Shown: positions 1 to 8,552 of the stretch, piece by piece
Numbering within the stretch: the stretch's first letter is position 1
How the letters are laid out: each line of letters begins with the position of its first letter
DNA from: Corynebacterium auris
Lineage (GTDB): Bacteria > Actinomycetota > Actinomycetes > Mycobacteriales > Mycobacteriaceae
Reading direction: 5' to 3'
DNA length: 64,000 bases
NCBI RefSeq assembly: GCF_030408575.1
Contig: NZ_CP047047.1
Span: 744,001 to 808,000, forward strand
Program-made: the position numbers and the translations under genes
Notes under the pieces: generated by a model
The model's input: only the letters and a program-made list of their open reading frames with translations
The model's database searches: none
Told to the model about the DNA's origin: nothing

Positions 1-339
1 GGAGAATCGGATCCGAAGGGGTCTGATCCTGACACAAACCCCTACGACGAAGCAGTGTCAAACTGGAAGCGTGCGTGTATGGGTTCGCTCATCAGCGTTA
101 TCTTGCTTTGTGCGGGAATTCTAGTCACCGGATTGCAAGGCGCGTTTTGGTTAATCTATTGGGTTTTCGTTGCTGTATTTATCGTGGTTCTGTGGTGGTT
201 TATCGGCCCGTACCGGGAGAAAAGGAAAACCACAAAGAATAGTTCTGGGACAGCTAATTCAGCTCTTCCGAAAGACTCAGAGGGACCCGACTCCGGAGAG
301 ACTGCTAAGGAGCGGAGGAGTACTGGCTTGCCTAAATGA
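1..339 (+). CDS. Partial hypothetical membrane protein (5' end outside window)
   Basis: The frame is open from base 1, so the true start lies upstream; an internal GTG at 55 would give only 94 residues. The visible part has a polar lead-in, two adjacent hydrophobic segments (roughly bases 85-150 and 145-210, the second rich in Trp and Val), then a basic stretch and a Ser/Glu/Lys-rich cytoplasmic-looking tail ending in TGA. I do not recognise a family. Base composition is more AT-rich than the genes that follow, which suits an accessory region. Confidence 0.55.
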   Translation, partial: GESDPKGSDPDTNPYDEAVSNWKRACMGSLISVILLCAGILVTGLQGAFWLIYWVFVAVFIVVLWWFIGPYREKRKTTKNSSGTANSALPKDSEGPDSGETAKERRSTGLPK

Positions 340-661
340 CTCCACGATGGGGAAATTGCGAAATGGTGAGGTCAGAAACAGGGCACGGCGATGGTGCCTC
401 GATCCCGCGCTTGTTACTGTTGCCCGGCGGCATGACGCAGCCGTCGCGCCACGCTGCTTCACTTTCACTGCTTGCCAGGTCGATAATTTCGCGACGGATA
501 CTCCTCCTCTCGTTCAAGACGTGGGATGTGGTGGGGGATTTAATTTCCGAGCTGTTGGGAAGCTTGAGGTCCTGGATCGGTGTTGATCCAGACGAGGCGG
601 GTATGCATACGGCTACGCCCTTGACATCACGCAGGGTTCGATTCGTACGGGCTGGCGCTGA
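340..661. other. Unrecognised stretch without a clear gene
   Basis: No recognisable gene lies here. A minus-strand frame is open across it and ends at 332, but its product matches nothing I know and has no plausible start of its own. Together with the decayed gene just downstream, it looks like a scar of gene loss. Confidence 0.4.
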
Positions 662-841
662 AAACATTCCGCCTTCTGTGCCGCGCGTAACGACGCCCTC
701 GCCAACGTCCTCATCATCGCCGCCGGTCTGGCCACCTTCGTGGGGCCCGCAGTGTGGTTCGACATCATCGTCGGGCTCGTCATCGCGGTCGTGAACCCCA
801 GCGCCGTCAAGGAGGCCTTCGAGGGGACCGACAGCGACTAG
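662..841 (+). pseudogene. C-terminal remnant of a cation diffusion facilitator (CzcD/ZitB-like) transporter
   Basis: The frame opens after a stop at 659-661 and reads through to TAG at 839-841. It contains RNDALANVLI followed by an AAGLATF...WFDIIVGL segment and a short acidic tail. This resembles the last two membrane helices of CDF metal/proton antiporters, where an Asp in an S-x-x-x-D-A-L-x-N context binds metal. There is no start codon, and the first four helices are absent upstream. I infer a truncated relic of a Zn/Cd/Co efflux gene. Confidence 0.55.
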
Positions 842-849
842 CCGGTCCG

Positions 850-2478
850 CTAGCTCGGCGAGGCGTGCTCCTGGTCCACGAGCACGTGAAGGAGGGCCAC
901 CCGGCCGTCGGCGAGCGCGTCGAAGGCGCGTCCGACCGCGGCGTCGACCTCGTCGGCGCCTGAGAGGGTTTCGGCCCACGCCCCGAGGGAGCGCGCCCAC
1001 GCCGCGAAGTCGGGGTTGTCGAGCTGGGTGCCGGAGACGCGCCCCGGGTACAGCTTTTCCTGGTGCTGGCGGATCGTGCCGTACTCGGCGTTATCCACAA
1101 GCACCACGAGCATCGGCGCGTTGTAGCGCACTGCGGTGACGATCTCCTGGCCGTTCATGAGCAGTTCCCCGTCGCCGCTGAACGCCACGATGGTGCGCTC
1201 GGGGAGCGCGAGCTTCGCCGCAAGCGCCGCGGGCACGCTGTAGCCCATCGCCCCGAGCCGCGTGGCCAGCATCGACGGGTAGGTCCGGGTGGGGAAGAAG
1301 CGCTGCGGCCAGGCGCAGTGGTTGCCGGCCCCGAAGGTGCACAGGGCGTTATCGGGCAGTCGCTTCACGACGGCTCGCATCACGTCATTGAAATCCACAG
1401 CGCCGTCGGCGACGTCGTCGAAGGTGGTGGGGGTGGAAAACTGCTCGTGGTGGGCGCGCGCGCTGTTAAACCACTCCGCGGTGTCCGGCGCGCCCGCCAG
1501 GTCGATGCGGTCCAGGGTGGTGGCAAAGACGCTGGGGTCAGCGAGGATGTGGTGGGTGACGCAGCTCGCGTGGCCCTTCAGCTCGGCGTCGGCGCTGACG
1601 ACGATGGTGCAGGCGTCGGGGTCCTGGCGCAGGGTGAAGTTGTCGGTCGGCTTGTCGCTGAGCTTCGCGCCGAGGCAGACGACGACGTCGGCGGTATCCA
1701 AAAGCTCCGCGGCGTGGTCGCTTCTGGCGGTGCCGAGCCAGCCGGCGTTGGCGGGGGAGTCGAAGTGGATGCGGTCCGAGGCGCGGAACTCGCCGAGGAC
1801 GGGAATCTGGTGCTTTTCGGCGAAGTGGCGAACCGCCTCGCACGCGTCCTGCGTCCATCCTTGCGCGCCAGCGACGACGAGGGGACGCTCGGCGCCGCGC
1901 AGCGCCCCGGCCACCACGTCGATGTCCTTCGGCGAGACAGCGCCGTGGGCGGGGGCGATCGGGTGGGAAAGCTGGCCCTCAAAGGGCAGCTCGATGAGGT
2001 CCTCCGGCAGGCCCACCACGACGGGGCCGCGGCGGCCGGATTCGGCGAGGTGGAAGGCGTTGGCCACGATCCGGCTCGCGCGCTCCGGGTCGTCGACAAC
2101 GAACACGCCTTTCGTGATCTCGCCGAACCACCCAACGGGGTCGAACTCCTGGAAGGAGTCGCGGTAACGGTCGGAGGTGGGGATCAGGCCGATGAAAAGG
2201 ACAAGCGGCGTTTCGTCCTGCCAGGCGGTGTAGACGCCAATCTTCGCGTTGGCGGCGCCCGGCCCGCGGGTGACAAGCGCCACCCCGGCCCGGCCGGTGG
2301 CCTTGCCGTGCGCTTCGGCGGCGAACGTCGCCCCGGCCTCGTGGCGGCAGACGATGGTTTCGATGTCGGAATCGTGGAGGCCGTCGAGGACGGCGAGGAA
2401 GCTTTCTCCCGGGACGTTGTAGGCGCGGGTGACCCCGAGGTTTTCGAGGGTGCGAACGATGGCGGCTCCGGTGTGCAT
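850..2478 (-). CDS. Thiamine-diphosphate-dependent enzyme, acetolactate synthase large-subunit-like
   Basis: The 542-residue product has the three-domain layout of the ThDP/acetolactate-synthase superfamily. The N-terminal PYR domain has the catalytic Glu region (CRHEAGATFAAEAHGK), followed by a central domain and a C-terminal PP domain with the ThDP/Mg motif GDGELLMN...DNAEYGT. The ATG at 2478 follows a near-perfect AAGGAGG; the frame is open further upstream but lacks homology there. No small regulatory subunit is adjacent, so a role other than branched-chain amino acid synthesis is likely (a benzoylformate-decarboxylase or oxo-acid decarboxylase type reaction is possible). It lies 35 bases downstream of tag on the same strand. 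Confidence 0.8.
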   Translation of the reverse strand: MHTGAAIVRTLENLGVTRAYNVPGESFLAVLDGLHDSDIETIVCRHEAGATFAAEAHGKATGRAGVALVTRGPGAANAKIGVYTAWQDETPLVLFIGLIPTSDRYRDSFQEFDPVGWFGEITKGVFVVDDPERASRIVANAFHLAESGRRGPVVVGLPEDLIELPFEGQLSHPIAPAHGAVSPKDIDVVAGALRGAERPLVVAGAQGWTQDACEAVRHFAEKHQIPVLGEFRASDRIHFDSPANAGWLGTARSDHAAELLDTADVVVCLGAKLSDKPTDNFTLRQDPDACTIVVSADAELKGHASCVTHHILADPSVFATTLDRIDLAGAPDTAEWFNSARAHHEQFSTPTTFDDVADGAVDFNDVMRAVVKRLPDNALCTFGAGNHCAWPQRFFPTRTYPSMLATRLGAMGYSVPAALAAKLALPERTIVAFSGDGELLMNGQEIVTAVRYNAPMLVVLVDNAEYGTIRQHQEKLYPGRVSGTQLDNPDFAAWARSLGAWAETLSGADEVDAAVGRAFDALADGRVALLHVLVDQEHASPS

Positions 2479-2513
2479 AGGTGGGCTAACCTCCTTGGCG
2501 GTACTGGTGAGCC

Positions 2514-3116
2514 TTACCCAGCATGCCAGATTCCGGAGGCGCCTCGGCGCCACGTGCCCACGAGGTTGGTGTCGATGACGCCGACGGATTCCATCAGCGC
2601 GTACATCGTGACCGGCCCCACGAGGGTGAAGCCGCGCCGCTTGAGCTCCGCGGCGAGGGCGACCGACTCCGGGGACTGGGTCGGAACCTCCTCCATCGTC
2701 CGCGGGGCGGGAGTTTCTTTCGGCTGGAAGGACCACACCAGCTCGCCGAGGTGGGTGCCCTCCTCGCGCAAAGCGATCGTGGCCTGCGCGTTTGTCACCG
2801 GGGCGGCGAGCTTGCGGTGGTTGCGGATCAAGGTGGCGTCGTCAAGCAAATGCTCGATCCCTGTCATGTGCGCAACCCGATCGGGGTCGAAGTTGAAGAA
2901 GGCGCGGCGCAGCGCGTCGCGGCGCTGCAGCACGAGGCGCCACGACAGGCCCACCTGGAAGCCCTCGAGGCAGACCCGCTCGAACATGCCGCGCTCGTCG
3001 CGCACGGGCATGCCCCACTCCGTGTCGTAGTAGTGCATTAAAAGGGGGTCGCGGGCCGCCCACGGGGGTCGCGCCCGTCCGTCGTCGCCCACGACGGGGC
3101 CGAGTGAATCGCTCAT
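2514..3116 (-). CDS. tag: DNA-3-methyladenine glycosylase I
   Basis: The 200-residue protein matches the TagI family: WAARDPLLMHYYDTEWG near the N-terminus, then ERVCLEGFQVGLSW (the catalytic Glu and base-stacking aromatics) and a C-terminal PVTMYALMESVGVI region. It excises 3-methyladenine from alkylated DNA in base excision repair. The length is usual for the family. The divergent DoxX gene begins about 50 bases away. A second, unrelated 3-methyladenine glycosylase (AAG fold) lies at 34435. Confidence 0.9.
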   Translation of the reverse strand: MSDSLGPVVGDDGRARPPWAARDPLLMHYYDTEWGMPVRDERGMFERVCLEGFQVGLSWRLVLQRRDALRRAFFNFDPDRVAHMTGIEHLLDDATLIRNHRKLAAPVTNAQATIALREEGTHLGELVWSFQPKETPAPRTMEEVPTQSPESVALAAELKRRGFTLVGPVTMYALMESVGVIDTNLVGTWRRGASGIWHAG

Positions 3117-3169
3117 ATCTCCTTAGACCGATGTTTCCGCACTGTGGTTCCATGGGTAGTCTTACACCC

Positions 3170-3577
3170 ATGAACAGGCCCGCGGTTCGCGATTTCGCGC
3201 TTTTCCTCGTGCGCATAGTCGCCGGGGCCGTCTTTGTCGCCCGGGGATACCGCGCCTGGTTCGATGTCGGCATGGAGCAGACCGCGCGCACGCTCGGCCA
3301 GGCCGGCATGCCGCAGCCGACGTTGTCGGCTTACATCTCGGGCACCGTGGAGCTCATCGGGGGCGCGCTACTCATCATCGGCCTGTTGACCACGATCGTG
3401 GCCACCGTGCTCGCGCTGCTGGTCCTGGCCGCCGGCTACTTTGTGCACTTGAGCCAGGGGTTCTTCGTCGAAGACGGCGGGGTGGAGTACCCGATGGTGC
3501 TGGCGGCGACGCTGTTCGTCGTTGTGGTTTTCGGCTCGGGACGGGCCAGCCTGGATAGGGCGTTGACGCGTGGTTAG
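3170..3577 (+). CDS. DoxX family membrane protein
   Basis: The 135-residue protein is almost entirely hydrophobic, with about four membrane helices. The first carries LVRIVAGAVFVARGY, as DoxX/SURF4-like proteins do, and the second carries the GTVELIGGALLIIGL motif. I start at ATG 3170, because the residues upstream do not resemble the family. Actinobacterial DoxX proteins are linked to redox and thiol stress at the membrane; the exact role here is unknown. Its last codons overlap the following gene by 8 bases, which suggests translational coupling. Confidence 0.8.
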   Translation: MNRPAVRDFALFLVRIVAGAVFVARGYRAWFDVGMEQTARTLGQAGMPQPTLSAYISGTVELIGGALLIIGLLTTIVATVLALLVLAAGYFVHLSQGFFVEDGGVEYPMVLAATLFVVVVFGSGRASLDRALTRG

Positions 3578-4196
3578 CCACGAGGAGGTCCAGGCCGCGC
3601 TGTCGGCCCGGCTGGACGGGGAGAGCACGGGCGTTGACGACGCGGTTATCGACGCCCATCTGGCGCAGTGCGAGGAGTGTCGCGCCTTTTGGGAGCGGCT
3701 GGTGGCGCTGTCGAAGAACCTGCGCTTCGCCGAGGTCGGGGGTGGCATGGCCCCGCCCCCCGATCTGTCCGAGGCGATCCTTGCCGGGGTGGAAAGCGAA
3801 TGGCGGCGCTTTTCGCGGCGCCGTTTCCTGCTCTTGTCGCTGTGCCGTGTGGCGCTGGTCGTCGTCGCGCTCGTGTGGGCGGTGTGGGCGGTCACCCTCG
3901 TCGCGGCTGGTGCCTCCCCCGACGACGCGGCCGTGCGCTTCGGCGTGGCCCTCGCGCTCGGCTTCGCGGCGTGGAAGCCGACGCAGATCCCCGGCATTTT
4001 GCTCATCGTGGGCACGATGTTCACCTTCACCCTCGGCTTTGCCGTGCGCGACCTCATCCTCGATTCGCCGCGGGGAACCCTCGGCCCGCTGGCGCTGCAG
4101 CTCGTGTCTTTCGTGGTGCTCGTGCTCGCCTGGGCGACGGATCGCGGCGCGGACCTGCGGTGCGCGTGGCGCCTCTTGGGGGCGGACCCGGCCTAG
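3570..4196 (+). CDS. Zinc-finger (zf-HC2/ZAS-like) membrane protein, anti-sigma-like
   Basis: The 208-residue protein begins with a helical region carrying His30-x3-Cys34-x2-Cys37 (HLAQCEEC), the zinc motif of ZAS anti-sigma factors. A linker and about four membrane helices follow from roughly residue 90. ZAS proteins normally bind an ECF sigma factor on the cytoplasmic side, but no sigma gene is adjacent. It could be an orphan anti-sigma factor or just a membrane protein that reuses the fold. The GTG start lies inside the DoxX gene, so the two are probably co-translated. Confidence 0.7.
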   Translation: MVSHEEVQAALSARLDGESTGVDDAVIDAHLAQCEECRAFWERLVALSKNLRFAEVGGGMAPPPDLSEAILAGVESEWRRFSRRRFLLLSLCRVALVVVALVWAVWAVTLVAAGASPDDAAVRFGVALALGFAAWKPTQIPGILLIVGTMFTFTLGFAVRDLILDSPRGTLGPLALQLVSFVVLVLAWATDRGADLRCAWRLLGADPA

Positions 4197-4219
4197 TGCC
4201 CCGCCCCGGGGAGGGCGCC

Positions 4220-5785
4220 CTAGGTCCAGCTCGGCAGCCACATCAGCGACTGGTAGTAGCTTTCCGGCACGCGGATGCCGTACAGGATGGGCCCGAAGTA
4301 GAAGAACATGGCCACCACGACGGCCATGTAGACGATGACCGCGGCCTGCCCCGAGGTGATGGGGTATCCGGCGAGGCGGCGCAACCAGCGCCAGGGGACG
4401 GGGCGGCCCGCCCGGGCGATCCGGCCCAGCGCCAGGGCGATGAGGACAATGGTGAAGGGCACCAGAGCTGCGGCGTAGAAGAAGTACATTTGCCGGTCGT
4501 AGGCTGCAAGCCACGGCACGAACCCGGCCGCGAAGGCAACGAGTGGGATGATCACGCGCGTGTCGCGGCGGGTGAGCCACGTCCACCCCGCCCACAGGAG
4601 GACGGGGATGGTCAGCCACCAGATCGCGGGGGTACCGAAGAGGAAGATCATTTCCCGGCACGGAGTGAAGGGGCCGCATTCTAGGTCCGTCGCGGAGTAG
4701 TAGAGGATCGGCCGCGCCGCCACCAGCCACGCCCACGGCTTCGAGTCCCACGGGTGTGAGTGGCCCGAAGAGGTGGTGAGCGAGGAGTGAAACTCCAAAA
4801 CGGAGAAGTGGTAGTAGAGCCAGGAACCTGCAGCGTCGGGCAGGCGGGCCAGCCAGGGCCAGTCGCTGGCGGCGATGGTGCCGTCGACCGCCGCGTGGCG
4901 GTAGACGGAGGTCTCGGAGGCGAACCACGCCCGCCATGACCAGAGGTAGAGGGCGGCCGGGAGAAGGACGAGGGAGGCGAGGGCGGAGGGGACGTCGCGA
5001 AGCAGCGTGCCGCGCACCGCGGCGCGAACCCCGAAGCGGCGGCGCAGCCAGAGGTCCCCGAAGGCGCTGAGCAGGCCGAAGAACGCGATGTAGTACAGGC
5101 CGGACCACTTCACCGCAAGTGCCAGGCCGAGCAGCACGCCGGTGGCGAAGCGCCACCAGCGGAAGCCGAGGCGGGGGCCGTACGCGCTGGAGCCCATGCG
5201 CCCGGACTGTGCGGCCTCGGAGTAGCGCTGGGTGACCTGGCGCATGTCCCCGGCCAGGGTCCAGCTCGCGGCGACGATGAACAGTACCTGAAAGATATCC
5301 AGCATGCCGAACTTCGCCGAGACGAGCAGGACGCCGTCGCACACCGCGATGGCGCCCGCGAGGGTGGCGAGTGTGGTGGACTGGCTTAAGCGCCGGGTGA
5401 GCAGGAAGATGAAGGCCACTACCGCCGAGCCGAACAGGGCCGCCATGAACCGCCAGCCGAGCGGGGTGTAGCCGAACAGCGCCTCGCCGACCGCGAGGAT
5501 CTGCTTGCCCAGCGGGGGGTGGACCACCAGACCGTACCCCGGATTGGCCTCGATCCCGCCGATAACGGGGTTGACCCAGCTGCGCACCACGTCCCAGGCC
5601 TGGGGCACGTAGTGCTTCTCGTCGAAGATCGGGGTGCCGCCCGCCGTGGGAAGTGTCAGGCCCAGGAAACGCGTGAACAGGGCGGCGGCGGTGACGCCGA
5701 AAAGGCTCAGCGTGTCGCGTCGCGCCCACGGGACTGTGGTGACGCTGGGGTGGGTGACGCTGGGGCGGCGGCGAAGGGTAAGCAC
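4220..5785 (-). CDS. pmt: Polyprenyl-phosphate-mannose:protein mannosyltransferase
   Basis: The 521-residue, roughly ten-helix protein is a GT39 mannosyltransferase. The first extracytoplasmic loop has the diagnostic acidic pair in GGTPIFDEKHYVPQAWD, followed by HPPLGKQ. In corynebacteria and mycobacteria, Pmt O-mannosylates Sec-exported proteins at Ser/Thr, using lipid-linked mannose on the outer face of the membrane. A GTG start at 5785 gives the usual length. It is divergent from rsmI, as in C. glutamicum, and converges on the zinc-finger gene. Confidence 0.92.
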   Translation of the reverse strand: MLTLRRRPSVTHPSVTTVPWARRDTLSLFGVTAAALFTRFLGLTLPTAGGTPIFDEKHYVPQAWDVVRSWVNPVIGGIEANPGYGLVVHPPLGKQILAVGEALFGYTPLGWRFMAALFGSAVVAFIFLLTRRLSQSTTLATLAGAIAVCDGVLLVSAKFGMLDIFQVLFIVAASWTLAGDMRQVTQRYSEAAQSGRMGSSAYGPRLGFRWWRFATGVLLGLALAVKWSGLYYIAFFGLLSAFGDLWLRRRFGVRAAVRGTLLRDVPSALASLVLLPAALYLWSWRAWFASETSVYRHAAVDGTIAASDWPWLARLPDAAGSWLYYHFSVLEFHSSLTTSSGHSHPWDSKPWAWLVAARPILYYSATDLECGPFTPCREMIFLFGTPAIWWLTIPVLLWAGWTWLTRRDTRVIIPLVAFAAGFVPWLAAYDRQMYFFYAAALVPFTIVLIALALGRIARAGRPVPWRWLRRLAGYPITSGQAAVIVYMAVVVAMFFYFGPILYGIRVPESYYQSLMWLPSWT

Positions 5786-5844
5786 CCATCGGATCTTACT
5801 GGGCGGGCCCGGCCCTGTTGCGGACCGTGTGCAATGCTGGGTGC

Positions 5845-6705
5845 ATGAGCCCGTCCGAATTTTCGCTGCCCGCCGCGGGTGTCGTGGTCGCGGCGACGCC
5901 CCTGGGCAACATTGGTGACGCCTCGCCGCGGCTGCGGCAGGCGCTCGGCTGTGCGGATATCATCGCCGCCGAGGACACGCGGCGCACGCGCAACCTGGCC
6001 GCGGCACTCGGCGTCGAGATCCGCGGGAGGGTGGTATCCAACTTCGACCACAACGAGGACAAGCGCGTCTCCGACCTCGTCGCCGCTGCCCGCCACGGCC
6101 TCGTCGTCGTGGTCTCGGACGCGGGCATGCCGCTCGTCTCGGACCCCGGCCACGCGCTGGTCACCGCCGCGCACGACGCCGGGGTCCCGGTGACGTGCCT
6201 TCCCGGGCCATCTGCGGTGACCACGGCGTTGGCTCTCTCGGGGCTCAACGTCGGCCACTTCATCTTCGACGGCTTCGCTCCGCGGAAGGCCGGGGCGCGG
6301 CGGGCGTGGCTGGAATCCTTGGTCGGGCAGCAGCGCGCTGTGTGCTTTTTCGAATCCCCCCACCGCGTCGAAGCTACGCTCCGGGAGGCCGCTGAGGTGC
6401 TCGGCGCGGACCGCCGCGCCGCGGTGTGCCGCGAGCTGACCAAGGAGTACGAGGAGGTCCAGCGCGGCGGGCTCGGCGAACTCGCGCACTGGGCGGCCGA
6501 GGGCGTGCGCGGGGAGGTCACGGTGGTGATCGAAGGGGGCGCCGCGCCACAGGCTGATCCGGAGGACCTGGTGGGGCTGGTGCTGGCGCGGGTTGAAGCA
6601 GGTGAACGCCTGAAAGACGCCGTGAAGGAGGTGGCCCGCGCGCACGGGGTGAAAACGGGCGATCTCTACGACGAAGCTCTCCTGGCGCGCAGCGATAATT
6701 CGTAA
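5845..6705 (+). CDS. rsmI: 16S rRNA (cytidine(1402)-2'-O)-methyltransferase
   Basis: The 286-residue SAM-dependent methylase of the RsmI (YraL) family starts at ATG 5845. It has the TPLGNIGDASPR substrate loop, AEDTRRTRNL, the cofactor segment VVVVSDAGMPLVSDPG and LPGPSAVTTALALSG. It methylates the ribose of C1402 in the decoding centre. The GC-rich context and divergent pmt match the conserved corynebacterial order. betP follows after a short gap of about 90 bases. Confidence 0.93.
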   Translation: MSPSEFSLPAAGVVVAATPLGNIGDASPRLRQALGCADIIAAEDTRRTRNLAAALGVEIRGRVVSNFDHNEDKRVSDLVAAARHGLVVVVSDAGMPLVSDPGHALVTAAHDAGVPVTCLPGPSAVTTALALSGLNVGHFIFDGFAPRKAGARRAWLESLVGQQRAVCFFESPHRVEATLREAAEVLGADRRAAVCRELTKEYEEVQRGGLGELAHWAAEGVRGEVTVVIEGGAAPQADPEDLVGLVLARVEAGERLKDAVKEVARAHGVKTGDLYDEALLARSDNS

Positions 6706-6796
6706 AAGACACGCGGCTGCGTTAGCGTTATCCATGTTTCCTGGCAATCGCTGAAATAAGCTTGGCAAAACAATGTGTGTGAAGGAGAGTGAAAGC

Positions 6797-8527
6797 ATGG
6801 AACGCGAAAACCCGGATCGCCTGCCGGACGCGGAAGCGCAGACCTCCGCTGCCGGCGAGCTGGCGGAGCTGCTCAAGGCGGACAGTCGCGGCGAAACGCT
6901 TGCACAGCCGCGGAAGGGGAAGATCGAGGGGGCCGCGGAGGATGAGAACGCGCCAATCGACTGGGCGATTATCGCCCCACTTGCGGCGATTGTCGTCGGC
7001 GTGGTGCTGTGGGGCATGCTCGGCAGGGAGAGCTTCTCCGCTTTCGCCGACGCCTCCTTCGGCTGGGTGATTGACAACCTTGGCTGGGCCTTCGTGCTGT
7101 TTAGCACCGTTTTCGTCGTCTTCGTCATCGTCATCGCCGTCTCCGGCTTCGGCACCATCCGCCTCGGCGGGCCGGACGAGAAGCCGGAGTTCCGCACCAC
7201 CTCGTGGATTGCGATGATGTTCGCCGCCGGCATGGGCATCGGCCTGATGTTCTACGGCGCCTCCGAGCCGCTGGCGATGTACCGCGACGGCGTGCCTGGG
7301 CGCGAGCCCAACGAGGTGGGCACCGCGATGGCGCAGACCATGTTCCACTGGACGCTGCACCCCTGGGCCGTGTACGCCATCCTCGGTCTGGCCATCGCCT
7401 ACTCCACGTTCCGCCTCGGGCGCAAGCAGCTGCTGTCCAGCGCGTTTATCCCCCTGATCGGCGAGAAAGCCGCGGCCGGCGTACCGGGCAAGATCATTGA
7501 TGGCTTCGCCATCTTCGCCACCATCTTCGGTACCGCCTGCTCGCTCGGTTTGGGTGCGCTGCAGATCACCGCGGGGCTTGAGGCCTCCGGCCTGGTCAAC
7601 AACACGTCGACCCAGCTGACGGTGGGCATCGTCAGCGTGCTCACCCTTGCGTTTCTGCTTTCCGCGATGTCGGGTGTGGGCCGCGGCATCCAGTGGCTGT
7701 CCAACGCAAACATGGTTATCGCCGCGGTGCTGGCTGTGTTCGTCTTCGTCGTCGGGCCGACGGTGAACCTGCTCAACCTTTTGCCCACCTCGCTGGGGGC
7801 GTACCTCGACCAGTTCTTCTTCATGGCCGGGCGCACCGCGTCGAGCGCCGACGGCACCGCCGGGGACTTCCTCGCCGACTGGACCATCTTCTACTGGGCG
7901 TGGTGGATTTCCTGGTCGCCCTTCGTGGGCATGTTCCTGGCCCGGATCTCTCGCGGGCGCACGATCCGCGAGTTCTGCCTCGTTGTGCTCTTTGTGCCCT
8001 CGTTGCTGTCAACCATCTGGTTCGCCATCTTCGGCGGCAGCGCGATCCACTTCGAGCAGATCGGAGAGTCCATCTTCGGCGACGGCGGCTCCGAGGAGCA
8101 GCTGTTTAACCTGCTGCACTCGCTTCCCGGCGGCACGATTATCGGCCTGTTCGCGGTGCTCCTGCTGGGCACCTTCTTCATCACCTCCGCCGACTCGGCC
8201 TCCACGGTGATGGCCTCGATGTCGCAGAACGGCCGCACCGAGGCGAAGCCCTGGCTCGCGGCGATGTGGGGCCTGGGCACCGCCTTCGTGGGCATGACGC
8301 TCCTGCTTGCGGGCGGGGAGGACGCCCTGGATTCCCTGCAGTCGGTGACCATCGTGGCGGCGACGCCCTTCCTGCTCATCCTCATTGCGCTGATGTTCGC
8401 GATTGTGCGCGACGTCTCCACGGATAGGGTCTATCTGAACATGAAGGACCAGGAGAACTTCGCCCGCCGCCTGACCAACGAGCGTCGCGCCCTGCGCGAG
8501 GCGCACGAGGCCGAGAAGCGCAGCTAG
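6797..8527 (+). CDS. betP: Glycine betaine transporter, BCCT family (BetP ortholog)
   Basis: The 576-residue protein has an acidic, mainly cytoplasmic N-terminus (about 65 residues) and 12 membrane helices. It carries [16 protein letters not shown] (unwound TM3, Na-coupled type) and the Trp-rich binding box in [18 protein letters not shown]. It imports glycine betaine with sodium in response to hyperosmotic stress. The sequence and its place after rsmI both match C. glutamicum BetP. I chose ATG 6797, with AAGGAG 12 bases upstream. The C-terminal tail after the last helix is shorter than I recall for BetP and lacks its Arg-rich end, which matters because that tail is the osmosensor. Confidence 0.9.
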   Translation: MERENPDRLPDAEAQTSAAGELAELLKADSRGETLAQPRKGKIEGAAEDENAPIDWAIIAPLAAIVVGVVLWGMLGRESFSAFADASFGWVIDNLGWAFVLFSTVFVVFVIVIAVSGFGTIRLGGPDEKPEFRTTSWIAMMFAAGMGIGLMFYGASEPLAMYRDGVPGREPNEVGTAMAQTMFHWTLHPWAVYAILGLAIAYSTFRLGRKQLLSSAFIPLIGEKAAAGVPGKIIDGFAIFATIFGTACSLGLGALQITAGLEASGLVNNTSTQLTVGIVSVLTLAFLLSAMSGVGRGIQWLSNANMVIAAVLAVFVFVVGPTVNLLNLLPTSLGAYLDQFFFMAGRTASSADGTAGDFLADWTIFYWAWWISWSPFVGMFLARISRGRTIREFCLVVLFVPSLLSTIWFAIFGGSAIHFEQIGESIFGDGGSEEQLFNLLHSLPGGTIIGLFAVLLLGTFFITSADSASTVMASMSQNGRTEAKPWLAAMWGLGTAFVGMTLLLAGGEDALDSLQSVTIVAATPFLLILIALMFAIVRDVSTDRVYLNMKDQENFARRLTNERRALREAHEAEKRS

Positions 8528-8552
8528 AGCGCCGTAACTTATGCTGGAACGC

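Noticed and set aside
332..660. A minus-strand coding fragment ending at 332
   Set aside because: Codon use is plausible, but there is no recognisable product and no start; I list the stretch as unrecognised.
4193..4225. A terminator between the zinc-finger gene and pmt
   Set aside because: The paired segments are short and GC-only, no T-tract follows, and they overlap both stops.
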